Part shown: one piece after another, positions 12,147-23,079 of the stretch
How the letters are laid out: each line of letters starts with the position of its first letter
Numbering within the stretch: the stretch's first letter is position 1
Source of the DNA: Pseudisothecium myosuroides
Lineage: Eukaryota; Streptophyta; Bryopsida; Hypnales; Lembophyllaceae
Assembly (NCBI GenBank): GCA_951799445.1
Contig: OX637293.1
Location: 4,092,001-4,156,000, forward strand
Length of the DNA: 64,000 nucleotides
Reading direction: 5' to 3'
Made by a program: the position numbers and the translations under genes
The notes under the pieces: generated by a model
The model's database searches: none
What the model saw: only the letters and a program-made list of their open reading frames with translations
What the model was told of the DNA's origin: nothing

Positions 12147-12253
12147 AACTGCAATTTTGAGAAATTGAAGGCATCTAATATACCATTGGAAAGGTCTTCA
12201 AATTAATTTTCCAAAGGTATATTATACGCCCTTATACTCTTAAAATTGCAGTT
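12147..12253. repeat. Short hairpin (foldback) repeat
   Basis: AACTGCAATTTTGAGA on the left pairs with TCTTAAAATTGCAGTT on the right. Inner arms TAATATACCATTGGAAA and TTTCCAAAGGTATATTA also pair. A loop of about 10 bases separates them. This fits a small foldback element. Confidence 0.6.
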
Positions 12254-12396
12254 GCAATTTGAAAAACAAATCTGTTGCAGGATGGAACCATGAGATTTTG
12301 GGACACTCCCCAAACCTTCTGGATTTTGAGAGTGTCTGGGTGTAGACGCATTGAAGAAGCAGGGACTTAGTCATGTCTAGGCTAAGGGGGACTTAA

Positions 12397-14139
12397 CCTC
12401 TAAAGGACTAGCCTATTATTTTTAGCAACATAGCAATTTTGGGCAGGTGCCTATAACTAGAAATTTGCATATTTTAGGCTAAAATTTTAATAGAAGGTGA
12501 AGACAAGGAATATCTTTCATATGCACTAAATTTTATGCCATTTGGAAATATGAGCCAAAATTATGACCTAATATATTATTTGTTTCTCAACGTAGGCAAT
12601 CTGGACAGATAAAAAAAAATCACTTTTTTCAAAAACAAAAATTTGAAATTGGTTTTCTAGATTTACATACTCGTAGAACGCTTTGATTCATTCCATTTTG
12701 ATCAAGGGTGATTACATGAATGACTGGCTGTTTTTGTTCCACTTTGGCTATTTTTGGCTAGTACTCCTAGTACTATGAGCTTTTTGTATATGAATTTTTT
12801 TAAGTAAAATAAAATAAGAATAATTAGAATAGTACTAGAAATAGCATATCGCAAAAATTTCAGATCTAAAAAATATTTAGATAAAAAGTTATTCACAAAA
12901 AAGTGTAAGCTGAAATTTTGAAGAAAATACATAGTTTGACTTTTTAATTTGTACAAAATAGGAAAAACAATTTTCAAAGAAACTAAAAATTTTCCATTTG
13001 GAAAGATTTTATATTGAAGAGATTTTACCAAAAAAAATTATCTTGAAACCATTTTCAACATTTAGAATTGCACGCGCAAGGGAGCCTTCTTTGCATAGAC
13101 GTAGAGGACATAAAATATAATATTTTTTTAATGCCCCTTGTTAGGAACATGACTTCCTACTATGGAAATAGACCATAGAAATTTCAGCTCTAAATCATTA
13201 AATTTGGGGACTCCATAGTACTAAAAACCCTTAAAACTCAAAATGTGATATATTAGTTTAAATGATTTTTAAATATAAAATGATTTTTGAATTATTTTGA
13301 AAAATATGAGCTATGATTAAACTCAAGAGAAGCATCTCCAATAAAAATTTCAAGTTCATCCAAGTCATGCTGCAAAAGTTATAGCAAAAGGAAGCTTTAG
13401 CACTCCCTCTGTGACAAAGTTTCAGTACCAGTCTTTCATGCAGTCACCCTCAATGAGTCAAAAGTTATGAAGAACTTTAGTTTTTGGGCGCGCAGTTATA
13501 GATTTTCTATTTTAAAATAAACTTTGAAGTTGCTTATTTCACTCAATTTTCAATATTTTTGGAAAAAAAAATCCATAGAATGTAGATTATTTATAACAAC
13601 ATTCCAACCATTGGGATTGACATTTTTCAATTCCATAATTAAATCCTTAACAATTTTGTATCTTGAATCATTCTCTACTTCTGTCGACTTATTATTTTTT
13701 TTCTATATGTTGTACAATTCCAAATGATTTGAAAAATTTTAAGCACATAGTCAAGTTGTTTGGGAAAAAGAACTCAAAGAAGCACCATCATTTTGGACAT
13801 ATTTTTATACAAATGTGACCTTGTGAAGTGCAACTGCGCTATTTTTTGCAGGGACAGTAAAAGGATTTATGTCAATTCAAACACTAGTATCTTGCAATCC
13901 ACATGGTGGAAAATTCTATAATTTTTTCCACATCTTTCAAAATTAGCATACTATAAGATCCTATGGTTACATGTGTCCAAAATTGTTTTTTTTCCAAAAT
14001 TTGATACTTGTATTAGAAATGACAATTTGGAGCGTTTTTAGTGAAAACATAAGCTTGTTGTTTGAATACAATTTAGAAGGCTAAATTTAGCTCAAATACA
14101 ATGTTTGACCATTTTATAGTGGATCAGGTCCTTTAGGTG
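12397..14139 (-). mobile_element. TTAA-flanked DNA element, CCCCTAAAGG group, reverse orientation
   Basis: TTAA occurs at 12393-12396 and 14140-14143. The ends are CCTCTAAAGGAC and GTCCTTTAGGTG, inverted with one mismatch each against the group consensus. The left part matches the reverse complement of the right end of the 54,030-54,951 copy ('aaattttgggcaggt', 'gctaaaattttaatagaaggt'). Positions 13,790-14,055 match the left part of that copy in reverse. At 1.74 kb it is about twice the usual length, so the middle probably holds further inserted or duplicated sequence. It is non-coding. Confidence 0.6.
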
Positions 14140-14425
14140 TTAAGTGGCATAAAAATTCTATTAAATGATCGAATAGGTAGGCCTTGCAATTTTCAAAGCA
14201 ATTGCTAGAAGAGTTACTACAGGAAATTCTATTTCAAAAGTGGCATCATAAGTGGAATTTGGTATGAGTTGTCTAATACTTGTGAAGAAAAAATGTCTCT
14301 TTTTAATACAAAACCAAAGTCAAAGGTTTAATTTGATGTCCTAATTGAAGCTACATCACACTATTCAATTTATAAATTCACTATAATAAACACCTATTCT
14401 GATATTTCTAGACTTTTTAAGCACA

Positions 14426-14509
14426 TTAGAGTTAATCGCAAAGTAAGCAAACGCGGGACCAAGAGCCGGAGTTTTAGAAAAAAACAAGACCAAACTCCCT
14501 GGAGTACCC
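14426..14509. mobile_element. Orphan MITE end related to the element at 46,926-47,171
   Basis: TTAGAGTTAATCGCAAAGT closely matches the inverted end TTAGAGTTATTCGTAAAGT of the complete element at 46,926-47,171. Similarity is lost at the junction with the LTR-like repeat that begins at 14,510, which suggests truncation by that insertion. Confidence 0.45.
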
Positions 14510-14775
14510 TGTCAGAATTTGGTTCGATCAATCATAATCCTGTCGACACTCCAATCGTCCATCCTTACGTCATTGCTTTTGATTCTGTAATACTCACATA
14601 TTACATGATTCTACACAAGAGATTGCGCTCTACATCTATGTCTACTCATACAAGAGGTATTATATTACAAGATCATCAGAAGCAAGATAGATTACATTCC
14701 AAAACCTTCATTTCCATTAACAAGATGTGACGTGAGAAACATTCCCCTCTCACTAGGCTTTAAGGAGCACGGCAG
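14510..14775. repeat. LTR-like repeat, copy 1
   Basis: This 266-bp block begins TGTCAGAATTTGGTTCGATC and runs to 'ctttaaggagcacggcaggc'. It is about 95% identical by eye to 45,553-45,818, which begins TGTTAGAATCTGGTTCGATC. The TG start and 'ggagca' near the end resemble a short LTR. No matching target duplication was found, so a solo LTR or TRIM piece is an inference. Confidence 0.5.
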
Positions 14776-16900
14776 GCTGTGGGCGCAAGATTACCCACCC
14801 TTGGTAATAGAGCGAACACCGACCAGGTTCTATGCCTTTATCCACATTTTTAATATATGGGGGTGATGTGAGCGCGGTCCACTGTGCCTTCCAAGCAATG
14901 GATCTTTTTTGCTAACGTTTCCTAAGTGTCGTGGATGGCAGCGAATAATTAGTAATGCATGTAGTAACTCATAAGTTAACTGCGATGTTCAGATTGATGG
15001 TGAAATCCTGACTCCCTAACTATCTATCCTATGTCGAGGGTCGACTGGGTAGTTGGCGTCATTTCTAACGTTCCTAACTACGTAAAAAAGAGAACCCCTA
15101 TGTTCCTTCCATGAACCCCTAAGACTATCTTGGGTTTCTAAGACTCCACCTAGAAGTTCTACTTTTAAAAGCTACCCCTAAAGTTCCAACTTCTTAATGT
15201 AACTCTAGATTTTACTTCTTCCGCTGGGTTCTAGGTATTAACTACCGACTTCTATTCTATGTTTTGATTTTTGACTCTAGGTTTTTACTTCTAAATCAAC
15301 TTCAACTCCTAACTTCCAAGTTTTAATCTTCTAGGGTAATTCTAAGTTTCACTTTTAATTCTATGTTTTTATTTCTAAACTACTCTAAGATTTACCCTCT
15401 AAAGTTAACTCTAACTTTACACTTTTTTCTGTAGATTTTTACTCCTAATTTAACTCTAGGTTTTTTACTTTTAACTCTAAATTTTTACTTCTAAAATTAA
15501 TCCCCAATCTTAACCTCCAGGTTTAACTCTACGTTTTCACTTTGACTCTAGATTTTTTTCTACTTCCAACTAACTCTAAAATTTAACTTCTACTTTTAGC
15601 TTTTCACTCTAACTTTTTACTCCCCAATTGACTCTAAAATTTAACCTTTAAATTTAATCTAAACTTTTGACTTTTGACTTTTGACTTCTATTTCCTACTC
15701 TACTTTTTACCTCCCAAAGTTAACTCCAAATTTTGACTTTTGAATTTTAACTTCCCTAATTAAAATCTTAATTTAACTCGAGGTTTTTAACCGTTATCTG
15801 ATCTTCAGTTTTAATCCTAAATTATCCTTCTACTCTAATCCTAATTTCCGTCCATTGTTCCTTGTGGATCAAATTTAATTAAATTCCTCCGTTCTACCCC
15901 CTACCGCTTAACTTAGCCTAACGCGGTCAGTTTACGGTCGAATCTTAAGTGTAATATGTTTTTGGAAACCTCTATCACTAATCTATAACTTTTTGAATCT
16001 AACTTCTAATTTGCACTAATCTCGGGTGCTAATCACGCTCTAAGGACTGATTAGGAAAATAAATGCTAATTAGGGAAAAACATCAAAGATTAAATCAAAA
16101 ACTCACCTCTTCACTACCGGTGTCGGAAATAACTTCGTCTACGTCCACCTGTACATCCTCACGCTCCATGGTGGTCTTTGATTTTGTTTTGAATTTTCTC
16201 CAAGCTCATCGCTTATTTAGAAACTATTACAATTTTTAGATGATCTAAACTTCTTCTTTCCTCTTCCCCTTTCTTTTCTTTCTTTCTCTTTCTTCTACTC
16301 TAGCACTATTCCACCTAAGCTTTTATGAGTCTTACACTATGATTTCAAACTCCAAAGAGGTGTTTAAGAGGCCAACTATCCTCTTACACAATTTTGCCTT
16401 TGTGTCATCCTAATCCTCCTCCCAACGGTCACCACAAATTCTCAAGATTTCCTTCCCTAAGTCTACCTAAGCTTAGGCCTAGGTCACTATTTATCGTCTC
16501 TCTCCTTTTTGATCTCTACTTCATCTCCTTCTTTTTAATCTCCCTCCATTGCTCATGTGTGTATTTGATTGGTTAGAATGGAGGTTTCAAGTGTGCTTGC
16601 AGGTGTGACGTGGAGGTTGCAAATATGTGTGTAGGAGTGATGTGAGGTGTTGACTCTCTTTCTTCCCCTCCCTTTGTTCTTTAGTCACAACTTGGAAGTT
16701 TTTGAATTTTTGCCTTGGATCCTGTCGCAGTGTGAATTTTTGGTTTTTTGTAAGTTATCTAAATCTTGGAACGGAAACCGTGATCTGGGATCCGGATTCA
16801 AGCAAGAGGTAACGAAAAACCGGAAATTAACTACGGAATGGAATAGGTGATAATCCGGATTCGATCTGAATCTAAACCGGATTAGAGTTGGAGCGGATCT
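14776..16900. repeat. Non-coding, with a long pyrimidine-rich degenerate repeat (15,100-15,850)
   Basis: Between about 15,100 and 15,850 the motif 'aactctaRRtttttacttctaa' recurs dozens of times with drift, a low-complexity array of roughly 20-30 bp periodicity. A pyrimidine-rich patch (tctttcttttctttctttctc) follows near 16,260. There is no protein-coding gene. The rest of the stretch is unassigned and may be LTR or untranslated DNA of a retroelement. Confidence 0.45.
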
Positions 16901-16949
16901 GAGTTGGAACGGATTGGGTCAGGAACGGATTTGGTCATGATGACAGATC

Positions 16950-16961
16950 AGACTATAAATA
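16950..16961 (+). promoter_or_regulatory. TATA box candidate upstream of the 568-residue ORF
   Basis: ACTATAAATAGG matches the plant TATA consensus TATAAATA. It lies about 285 bases before the first in-frame ATG (17,234) on the same strand, which leaves room for a 5' leader of about 250 bases. Confidence 0.4.
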
Positions 16962-17233
16962 GGCTGACTAATCTAGTTGCCACTCTTTTTCAAACTTCGT
17001 TTGCGGAAATCGCTTTCCAGCTTGTACTTAGCTTTCCTCCCAGCGCTTTGCTTTCTTGTTGTGTGAGTTTGTGTGTGCGTGTTAGTGTGTTAGAGCGCGC
17101 AGCACTTTAGTGTGTGTTGCAGGTTTAGAGGTATTCCGGTTGAGATCGGAAGAGCGAAGGTGAGAAACGAGACGTGCGGCTAGGAAAGAGAAAGAAAGCC
17201 TCAGTCAAAATCCGGTTAGCACAGCTCGTGTCC

Positions 17234-18940
17234 ATGCCTCAGCTCCGCAAGAGTAGAGCAGGACCGTCTAGTTCCTCCGCAGTAGAAGTTAAACTCTGGA
17301 AGGTGTGTCCGATTATTCCAGCAGAAGAGAAGGAAAAGGACAACCTCATAGAGGATCTTATCAGGATGGGTTGCGGAGGACTGATAGATAAACCCTGGGG
17401 ATTTAGGGAGGAACGGATGATTCGAGAGCTGTTGGGAAAACTCTTGAATCAATTCGATAAGACCATCCGCGGAATTCCAGGCAGTTGGACGGAAGAGATG
17501 TGGAGGTCCGTATACGACTTCTGGTTAGGAGGTCGAAGGATGGCCACCTCGAAGGAAGGATACACTCGGGGAAAGTTCCGGAGCACGGTGGACTCGAAGG
17601 ATGGGCATGCAGTCGCGGATTGTTTGGACGACCGGCATCGCAATCTTTTGCAGTTCCTGGTTCTGATCATCCACCCGGAGAAGCTGACGAGGGTGACGAT
17701 AGCCATCGGGAACCTGATTTTTGGAGCACTGAGCGGAGAACGGAAAGTGGACTGGGCCAGGATCTTTTTCGATCTGGTCAGTCGTCTGGTTCCAAAGATC
17801 GGGGGAAGTAGGCCGACACCATTGAGTCCCTACATCTTCCATCTTTACAAGCATAACCAGCTCCTCACGGATACGGAGGAGAAGGAGTGGAAGACTCAGG
17901 AGACACTCCTGAAGTATGGGGAATCAGAATCGGAGGAAGAACAGGAGGAAGTATCCGGTTCCGATGAAGAAGAGGAAGAAGAGGAAGAAGAGGAGCAACA
18001 CCGGCCGCAGAACAAGCGGCAGAAGACGACGCCTCCTCACCGGAGAGGAACTCCAACCCCTCCGGGTGAGACCTCCAACCCTGGAAAGAAACCGGTTTTT
18101 GAAGAACCGGGTCCTTCCGGATTGGATCCGACGGATCCGTTCAACCAGCTGATCAACATCTTGAACGATGTGAGAGCAGACTGGGCGGTGAAGAAGCTGA
18201 TTCTGACCCAGATCAGTGATCTGGTGGGAGTACCAGTGGATAGCAACCTCGCGGGAGTGGTTGCAGAGTACATCTCCAGCCCGGATGAGATCCGAAAACA
18301 AGAAGCAGAGAATCGACGACTCCAAGAGGAGAATGAGTTGTTGAAGACAGAACTTTTACTCCTCAAGGAGGACATGGCCACCACTTGTGAGATGGCAGAG
18401 GCTACTCGGAAAGTAGCTGAGGACGTGAAGGCCACTTTTGGGGCAACCGGAGAGGCTGTCACCAAGTCAAAGCTGTTTGACGAGGGAGTACTCAAGGACA
18501 AGAAAATATTCGGAACCAGGTTAGTCCGGATCTTGACGGACTACTCCGAGAAGGTAGAATTGGTGATGGTGGAAGCACGAGAAACAACAAACCGGATGGA
18601 GGAGAGCAGTCAAAAGCTGAACGGAGTGACGTTGTCACGGTCGTTCCATCTGTCCGACTTTTCGATGCCCGAGTCTTTTCCGAACGTAAGCATTCAGACG
18701 GAAGCAAAGGATCGGATTCCCCAGTCAAAGAAGAGTGGGAGGAAGCTCGCAAACACCATCAACTTAGATTCGTCACTGGATCTCCCAGATCGTGAAACCG
18801 GGGAGCGGAACCGGAATTTGACGGACGTTGTCCTGTTGTATATCAGTACATATTGTAAAAACATATTATTATATGTTTTATTCAATAACTTCACAATGAC
18901 GCTATGGGTTGAGAAGCTTAAAGGTGACGTTATCCTATAG
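17234..18940 (+). CDS. 568-residue gag-like / plant transposon-associated protein
   Basis: The frame is open from 17,144. The first ATG, at 17,234, is taken as the start because nothing upstream in frame is ATG. Residues about 25-215 form a globular, tryptophan-containing region (with EEMWRSVYDFWLGG and VDWARIFFDLVSRLV). In style it resembles the plant transposon-associated domains found upstream of or within retroelement gag genes. A long acidic run (SESEEEQ, then about ten consecutive Glu) follows near residue 230-257. Next come a basic NKRQK nuclear-targeting-like motif, a Pro/Thr-rich linker, and a coiled coil near 353-396 (RRLQEENELLKTELLLLKED). The frame has no internal stop. The last roughly 33 residues read into abruptly AT-rich DNA from about 18,838, so the natural C-terminus has probably been replaced. 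No zinc knuckle, protease or polymerase is nearby. I do not recognise a named family. Confidence 0.55.
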   Translation: MPQLRKSRAGPSSSSAVEVKLWKVCPIIPAEEKEKDNLIEDLIRMGCGGLIDKPWGFREERMIRELLGKLLNQFDKTIRGIPGSWTEEMWRSVYDFWLGGRRMATSKEGYTRGKFRSTVDSKDGHAVADCLDDRHRNLLQFLVLIIHPEKLTRVTIAIGNLIFGALSGERKVDWARIFFDLVSRLVPKIGGSRPTPLSPYIFHLYKHNQLLTDTEEKEWKTQETLLKYGESESEEEQEEVSGSDEEEEEEEEEEQHRPQNKRQKTTPPHRRGTPTPPGETSNPGKKPVFEEPGPSGLDPTDPFNQLINILNDVRADWAVKKLILTQISDLVGVPVDSNLAGVVAEYISSPDEIRKQEAENRRLQEENELLKTELLLLKEDMATTCEMAEATRKVAEDVKATFGATGEAVTKSKLFDEGVLKDKKIFGTRLVRILTDYSEKVELVMVEARETTNRMEESSQKLNGVTLSRSFHLSDFSMPESFPNVSIQTEAKDRIPQSKKSGRKLANTINLDSSLDLPDRETGERNRNLTDVVLLYISTYCKNILLYVLFNNFTMTLWVEKLKGDVIL

Positions 18941-18949
18941 AAGTATATA
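18941..18949 (+). promoter_or_regulatory. TATA box with upstream TGACG pair
   Basis: AGTATATAAGTGG around 18,941 matches a TATA box. Two TGACG motifs (TGACGCTAT near 18,897 and TGACGTTAT near 18,924) lie 20-45 bases upstream, resembling as-1/bZIP sites. The first ATG of the broken frame at 19,019 is about 75 bases downstream, which is suitable spacing for a short leader. Confidence 0.4.
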
Positions 18950-19018
18950 AGTGGATGGGTTTGCCTTAAACATTCATTCAACTTTATTAGTAAGTTTGTT
19001 TTCTACTTTGTAGTTCAA

Positions 19019-19465
19019 ATGTCGAATTGGAGGGTTTTTTTTGAGTCTCAAGATGAAGAACCACAACCGGATGCTGAGTTTGAGCTTTCACTATCACAGT
19101 TGCCAGATCAACCTCTTTTGCAGCAAGATATTAGGCGTCCTCAAGATGAAGCCGGACCGTCCAGACCACCAAAATAACCTCGTGTGGAGCGGTGATGGCA
19201 CGGTAATCTTGATGCTGATGCTCAAGCGTTGATGATCTTACTTCAAGTGGGATGTGTTGAACCAGGCACTCGTGAAGTGACGTTCGAGGCGAGTTATGAA
19301 GGCAAGAACCAAGACCAATATTTTTGTATGGTTCGGCCTGTGGAAGGTAGTCGTGGCCACCAACGATGGTTGGAAGGGCCTGTCAATCCTTTGACAAAGG
19401 CTGAGCGTGCTAAATATGTTCCTGCTACCGTCAAACGTATTCTCAAGTTTCTTCAAATGGAATAA
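19019..19465 (+). pseudogene. Small broken reading frame, unknown protein
   Basis: A single frame of 149 codons begins with ATG at 19,019. It is interrupted by TAA (19,175-19,177) and TGA (19,193-19,195) and ends at TAA (19,463-19,465). The first part is acidic and Gln/Pro-rich (SQDEEPQPD, then LPDQPLLQQD). The second part looks like a compact folded domain (MVRPVEGSRGHQRWLEGP, then LTKAERAKYVPATVKRIL). It has its own TATA and TGACG motifs just upstream. I do not recognise the family. Retained folding-like composition on both sides of the stops suggests recent decay. It sits inside an AT-rich segment (about 18,838-21,110) that seems to interrupt CCGG-rich DNA. Confidence 0.45.
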
Positions 19466-19599
19466 AACTTTGATTGGAGCTTTGTTTTTTACCTCTAGTT
19501 GATATTTGTTAAGTTTTAGTTCTTAGATTATGTTTTGAGAGTTTATTGAAATCACAGTGAGTGATTGTATTTATTAGAAGTAAATTGAAATTAGAATTT

Positions 19600-20535
19600 T
19601 AGTTAAGAAAGACTACAGTTGGAGTGAGTGTGAATGGGGAAGTGGTTAGAATCTTAGGTGAGCCTTGGTAGAGGCATGGGCTGAAGTGCCCCCACTTCTC
19701 ACCTTAGATGGGGAGGAAAAAAGGGAGAAGGAATCTTAGTGTGTGGTTTTTTTGAGAGAGAGAGAAAAGAGAAGAGTGTGGGGAGAAAGGCTGAAGATTT
19801 CGATCGGCCATATCTTTTGTTAAAAGAATATTTTTGAAATGAAAATTTGAGAGTTTATTTCTTATGATTTTGCGCTTCTAAAGACACTTCATTTGTTTGA
19901 TTTGGAGTTGTGAGCAAAAAGTTACAAACGAGTGAGTGAAAGAAAGTCTGCTGCCACCCGACAAAGAGGAGTAGAGATTCGAGCAGCCACCAAAGTTTGT
20001 AGGTTTTGTTTTTCTTCTTGAGATTTTCAAGCATTAAAGAAGTTTTCTTTAGCTTTCTGGAGACATATCATTCAAAGCAATTGAAGTTGTTTAGAGAAAA
20101 TTGTGGGTTCTTGAAGTAGAAGAGGTCCGCTGCCTTTCTAAAGAGAAGGCTGAGACTTTGCTTCGCCATAACTCTTGGAAAGTACCTTATTTTTCTTTGA
20201 TATTTAAGGAGAAGTTAGCTTGTAAGTTTAGCTTTCCAAAAAGTTATTAAACTTGAAATTTGAATAAGAAGTGAAGGAGTTGTAGGGTCTTGAAGTAAGA
20301 GAGGTCTGCTGCCTTCAAATGAGAAGGCCGAGACTTTTCTTGTTCATAACTTTTGGACAGTAACTTAGTTTAAATTGAGATTTTGAGGGGTGTTAGTTTA
20401 TCTTATTAGCTTTCCAAATTGCTATTGCACTTATCATTTGGAGCTTGGAGTCATATTTGGGAGTAGATCAAAGAACGCAGTCATACTAGATTGTAGTTTT
20501 ATACTTCTTTCTATATTTCTTTGAGAGACTTGAAG
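19600..20535 (+). repeat. Degenerate tandem repeats of about 180-190 bp
   Basis: A unit with 'gaagtaagagaggtctgctgcc', then 'gaaggctgagactttt', 'cataactttt' and 'tagctttccaaa' appears at about 20,105-20,275 and 20,285-20,460. Poorer versions occur upstream at 19,790-20,040. It is non-coding. Confidence 0.5.
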
Positions 20536-21149
20536 ACTTGAAGAGTCCAAGATATGAAGGTTTGAAGATTCAAGGACCGTACATGCCGAGGACCTATCCG
20601 TGTGTTGTGGCTTGTGGCTTTGTCATTCCTGGCCAGCTTTGGAGGCCCGTTGTCTTTAATTGTTGTTCCAATCCAGCTTTAGAGGATCGTTGCATTCAAT
20701 TCTGCATTGTAAACTTGTTGCAGGCTATTTGGGTATCCAACTAGCCTCTTTTTGTGTTGTGGGCGACGAAGTGGGATTGATCATCCACATAGTCAAATCT
20801 TATGTCGCTCTCATTGGTGAGGCTGGATTAATGACCAGTTGACCAGTGAATTTGAAGTTTAGGAGCCCATCATCCGGACGACAGCTCGTGTTCTGTTGTC
20901 CCGTTTTACCCGTCCAAAAACTTGTTTTTTATTACACACCCTTATCCAGACCCTTTAGAGCCACCACAGGATAGGATGGGTGAAGATCGAGTGAAGATTC
21001 AAGTTTGAAGACTTTGAAAACTTTGAAGACCAAAAGAAGATACAAGTTAGAAGAATCACCATCGAAACTCTACAACTAGCAACCAGACACTTCGCGTGTT
21101 CTCTAAGTGCACCTCTCTCACCACGACAATGTCTTCGAACAGCTTGGAA

Positions 21150-21312
21150 CGGAAACGCCTAGGAGTCCTACACTGAACCAGGGGCAGGATCAAAGTATGG
21201 ATCTGACCCCGGATCAGGGTGCGGATCAAGGTCGAGATCAAAGCGTGGACCAAGGTGGAGACCAAGTTATGGACGAAGAAACGGATCAAGGAGTAGATCC
21301 AGTTGTGATATA
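21150..21312 (+). repeat. Short-unit repeat encoding D-Q-G tripeptides
   Basis: A roughly 12-18 bp unit, GGATCAAGGT with variants, recurs at least eight times. In one frame it reads as repeated Asp-Gln-Gly/Asp-Gln-Ser and ends at TAA (21,311-21,313). The frame has no upstream ATG. The GGATC-rich composition matches the 568-residue ORF, so this could be the displaced end of that gene, an inference only. Confidence 0.4.
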
Positions 21313-21313
21313 A

Positions 21314-22535
21314 TAGATAGAAATTAGTTTTGTAAATATTTGTTAGGATGGGCCGGACCGGATTTGACCCAGTCTGTCTGGTTAGGATCGGATGTTCTCC
21401 GGTCTGACCGGCTCGGCAGGGAACGAAAGTTCCGCGCGGACTTTCTGGGGCCCTTTTTGTTGACTTTGAGTTTTAAAGTGTATATTAGTCAGTCTCTGCG
21501 AAGGAGACTGAGAGTCTTTTATCTTGAGTTTTTGTGCGTTTTCTATTGACTTCTTGTTTTACATCTCTCCCGTGTGTGGTAGGACTGTTTGGTGAGGAGT
21601 TAGGAAGATGTATGCAGATTCTAGAGAGATTTATCTCCTTGGTATTGCTGTTTTGCTCTTATGTGCATGTGAGTGGGTATTCTAAGTGTTGGGAGTGGGT
21701 TTCAGTTCCTCAGCACCTCTACAGTTCACGATTCCGGGCGAGAAAGCCGTTGTTAGGCTAGGCGGATAAGGAAGGAGTCCTTAGTCGCGCTAGAACTCCT
21801 GGATAGGAAATCCGGTTGAGTGCCCGATCTCCCGTGAGGTCTCGTTGCCTTAGTTGGTAAACGGAAAAACTTTAGTTGATGTTGGAACGGACGAGTTCAC
21901 TTGTAACCACCTAACTTTGCACGGAGGGAACTTGGCATCAAGGTCGTTGTAGTATGAGAGGATTGTACGGGGGGTCTTTGTGTGACCTGCAAACCGGATC
22001 GCTGTCCGGGTGGCTGTGAGAGATCAAACCGGATCCGAGCTAGTGTAGGAAGTAGTGGATTAGAGAAGTGGGTCTTCAGCCACTATAAGTCACGGAAGGA
22101 GTGGCGGGCCTGCCACTCTCAAAAGCAAGCGGCGAACCCTCTGATGGTGAAACAAAGGCTAAACTAAACCGAATTGGAGTGAGAGTACGTGTGAGCGGAC
22201 TGGAACGGATTGGTCCAAAGGAGTGCCAGGATCGGAAGTTGTAAGATCCTGGATTGTGGTAGTTTTACAGAACCAGATAGCTTGACAGACCGGAAGAGAT
22301 AGAGAAAGGTCTGGTCGTTCTGTTTGGTGTGTTGTTGTTTCCGGTTTTAGATCTAGGACCGGAAAGTAGAAATTGGAGACTGACAGGAGCTTAAGTTGGG
22401 AATAGAGCTAGACACTTCACAGAATCTTGTGGGTTCGATCTTTAGAGTCATTTTATTATGCTTTAGAGTAGTTTTTGAGAGTATAACAGGGAATTCACTT
22501 ACTCTGTGCTGCGACAGATCCCCACTGGATTTAAC
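21314..22535. other. CCGG-rich non-coding segment
   Basis: The density of ACCGGAT, CCGGTC and GGAACGG motifs is the same as in 16,800-17,170, suggesting one original element on both sides of 18,838-21,110. No domain-bearing frame was found. Confidence 0.35.
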
Positions 22536-22660
22536 TGGTTTTCTAAACTAGCTCTATCCCTGATTTCCTAAACTAGATCTATCACTGGTTTCCTAAACTA
22601 GATCTATCGCTGATTTCCTAAACTAGATCTGTCATTGATTTCCTAAACTAGGTCCTGATT
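22536..22660. repeat. 25-bp tandem repeat, five units
   Basis: There are five contiguous 25-bp units with consensus TGATTTCCTAAACTAGATCT followed by five variable bases (atcgc or similar). Units 2-4 are nearly identical and the outer ones have drifted. Confidence 0.85.
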
Positions 22661-22789
22661 AGAAGAGAGTTTTTTCAAACAAAAAACCAAAGTTGGGGCC
22701 CCGTAGGGCATCATCCCTTTTTGGTCTGAAATCAGCCATGATGTATGTGAGTTATGGTCCAGTCCACCGAATCACAAAACCGGCCAAAT

Positions 22790-22975
22790 GTGGGCGCTGG
22801 GACAGGCAGTGTACCGGCCTTGTACCGGCCTTAGCTGGGTTCCCCGTTACTGCCGGCTGGGCTCTCCGGTACTGCCGCTGGGCTTCTGGTTCTGCCGGCT
22901 GGGCTCCCCGTTACTGCCGCTGGGCTGGCTGGTACGCTAGGTTGGCTAATACGCTAGCTGGCTTGGTACGCTGGC
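22790..22975. repeat. GC-rich tandem repeat (ctgggct-cc-gt-actgccg)
   Basis: A roughly 24-bp unit of the form CTGGGCTCCCCGTTACTGCC recurs about five times, then passes into 'ggctggtacgctagg' repeats. An open frame across it is a by-product of the repeat. Confidence 0.6.
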
Positions 22976-23079
22976 CACCACCAAATTTTTAATCACCTCA
23001 ACGGGTTCCCTCAGGAGAACCCACTTAGCAAATAAAAATTAGAATTTTGGAAAAAATTAGTACTAGAGTCAAGGCTTCG

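Noticed and set aside
17174..17233. Longer start for the 568-residue protein at a GTG codon
   Set aside because: Eukaryotic initiation at GTG is unlikely; the first in-frame ATG is 17,234.
22693..22992. 99-codon frame rich in Ala/Gly/Trp
   Set aside because: It is entirely the translation of a GC-rich tandem repeat and has no supporting domain.
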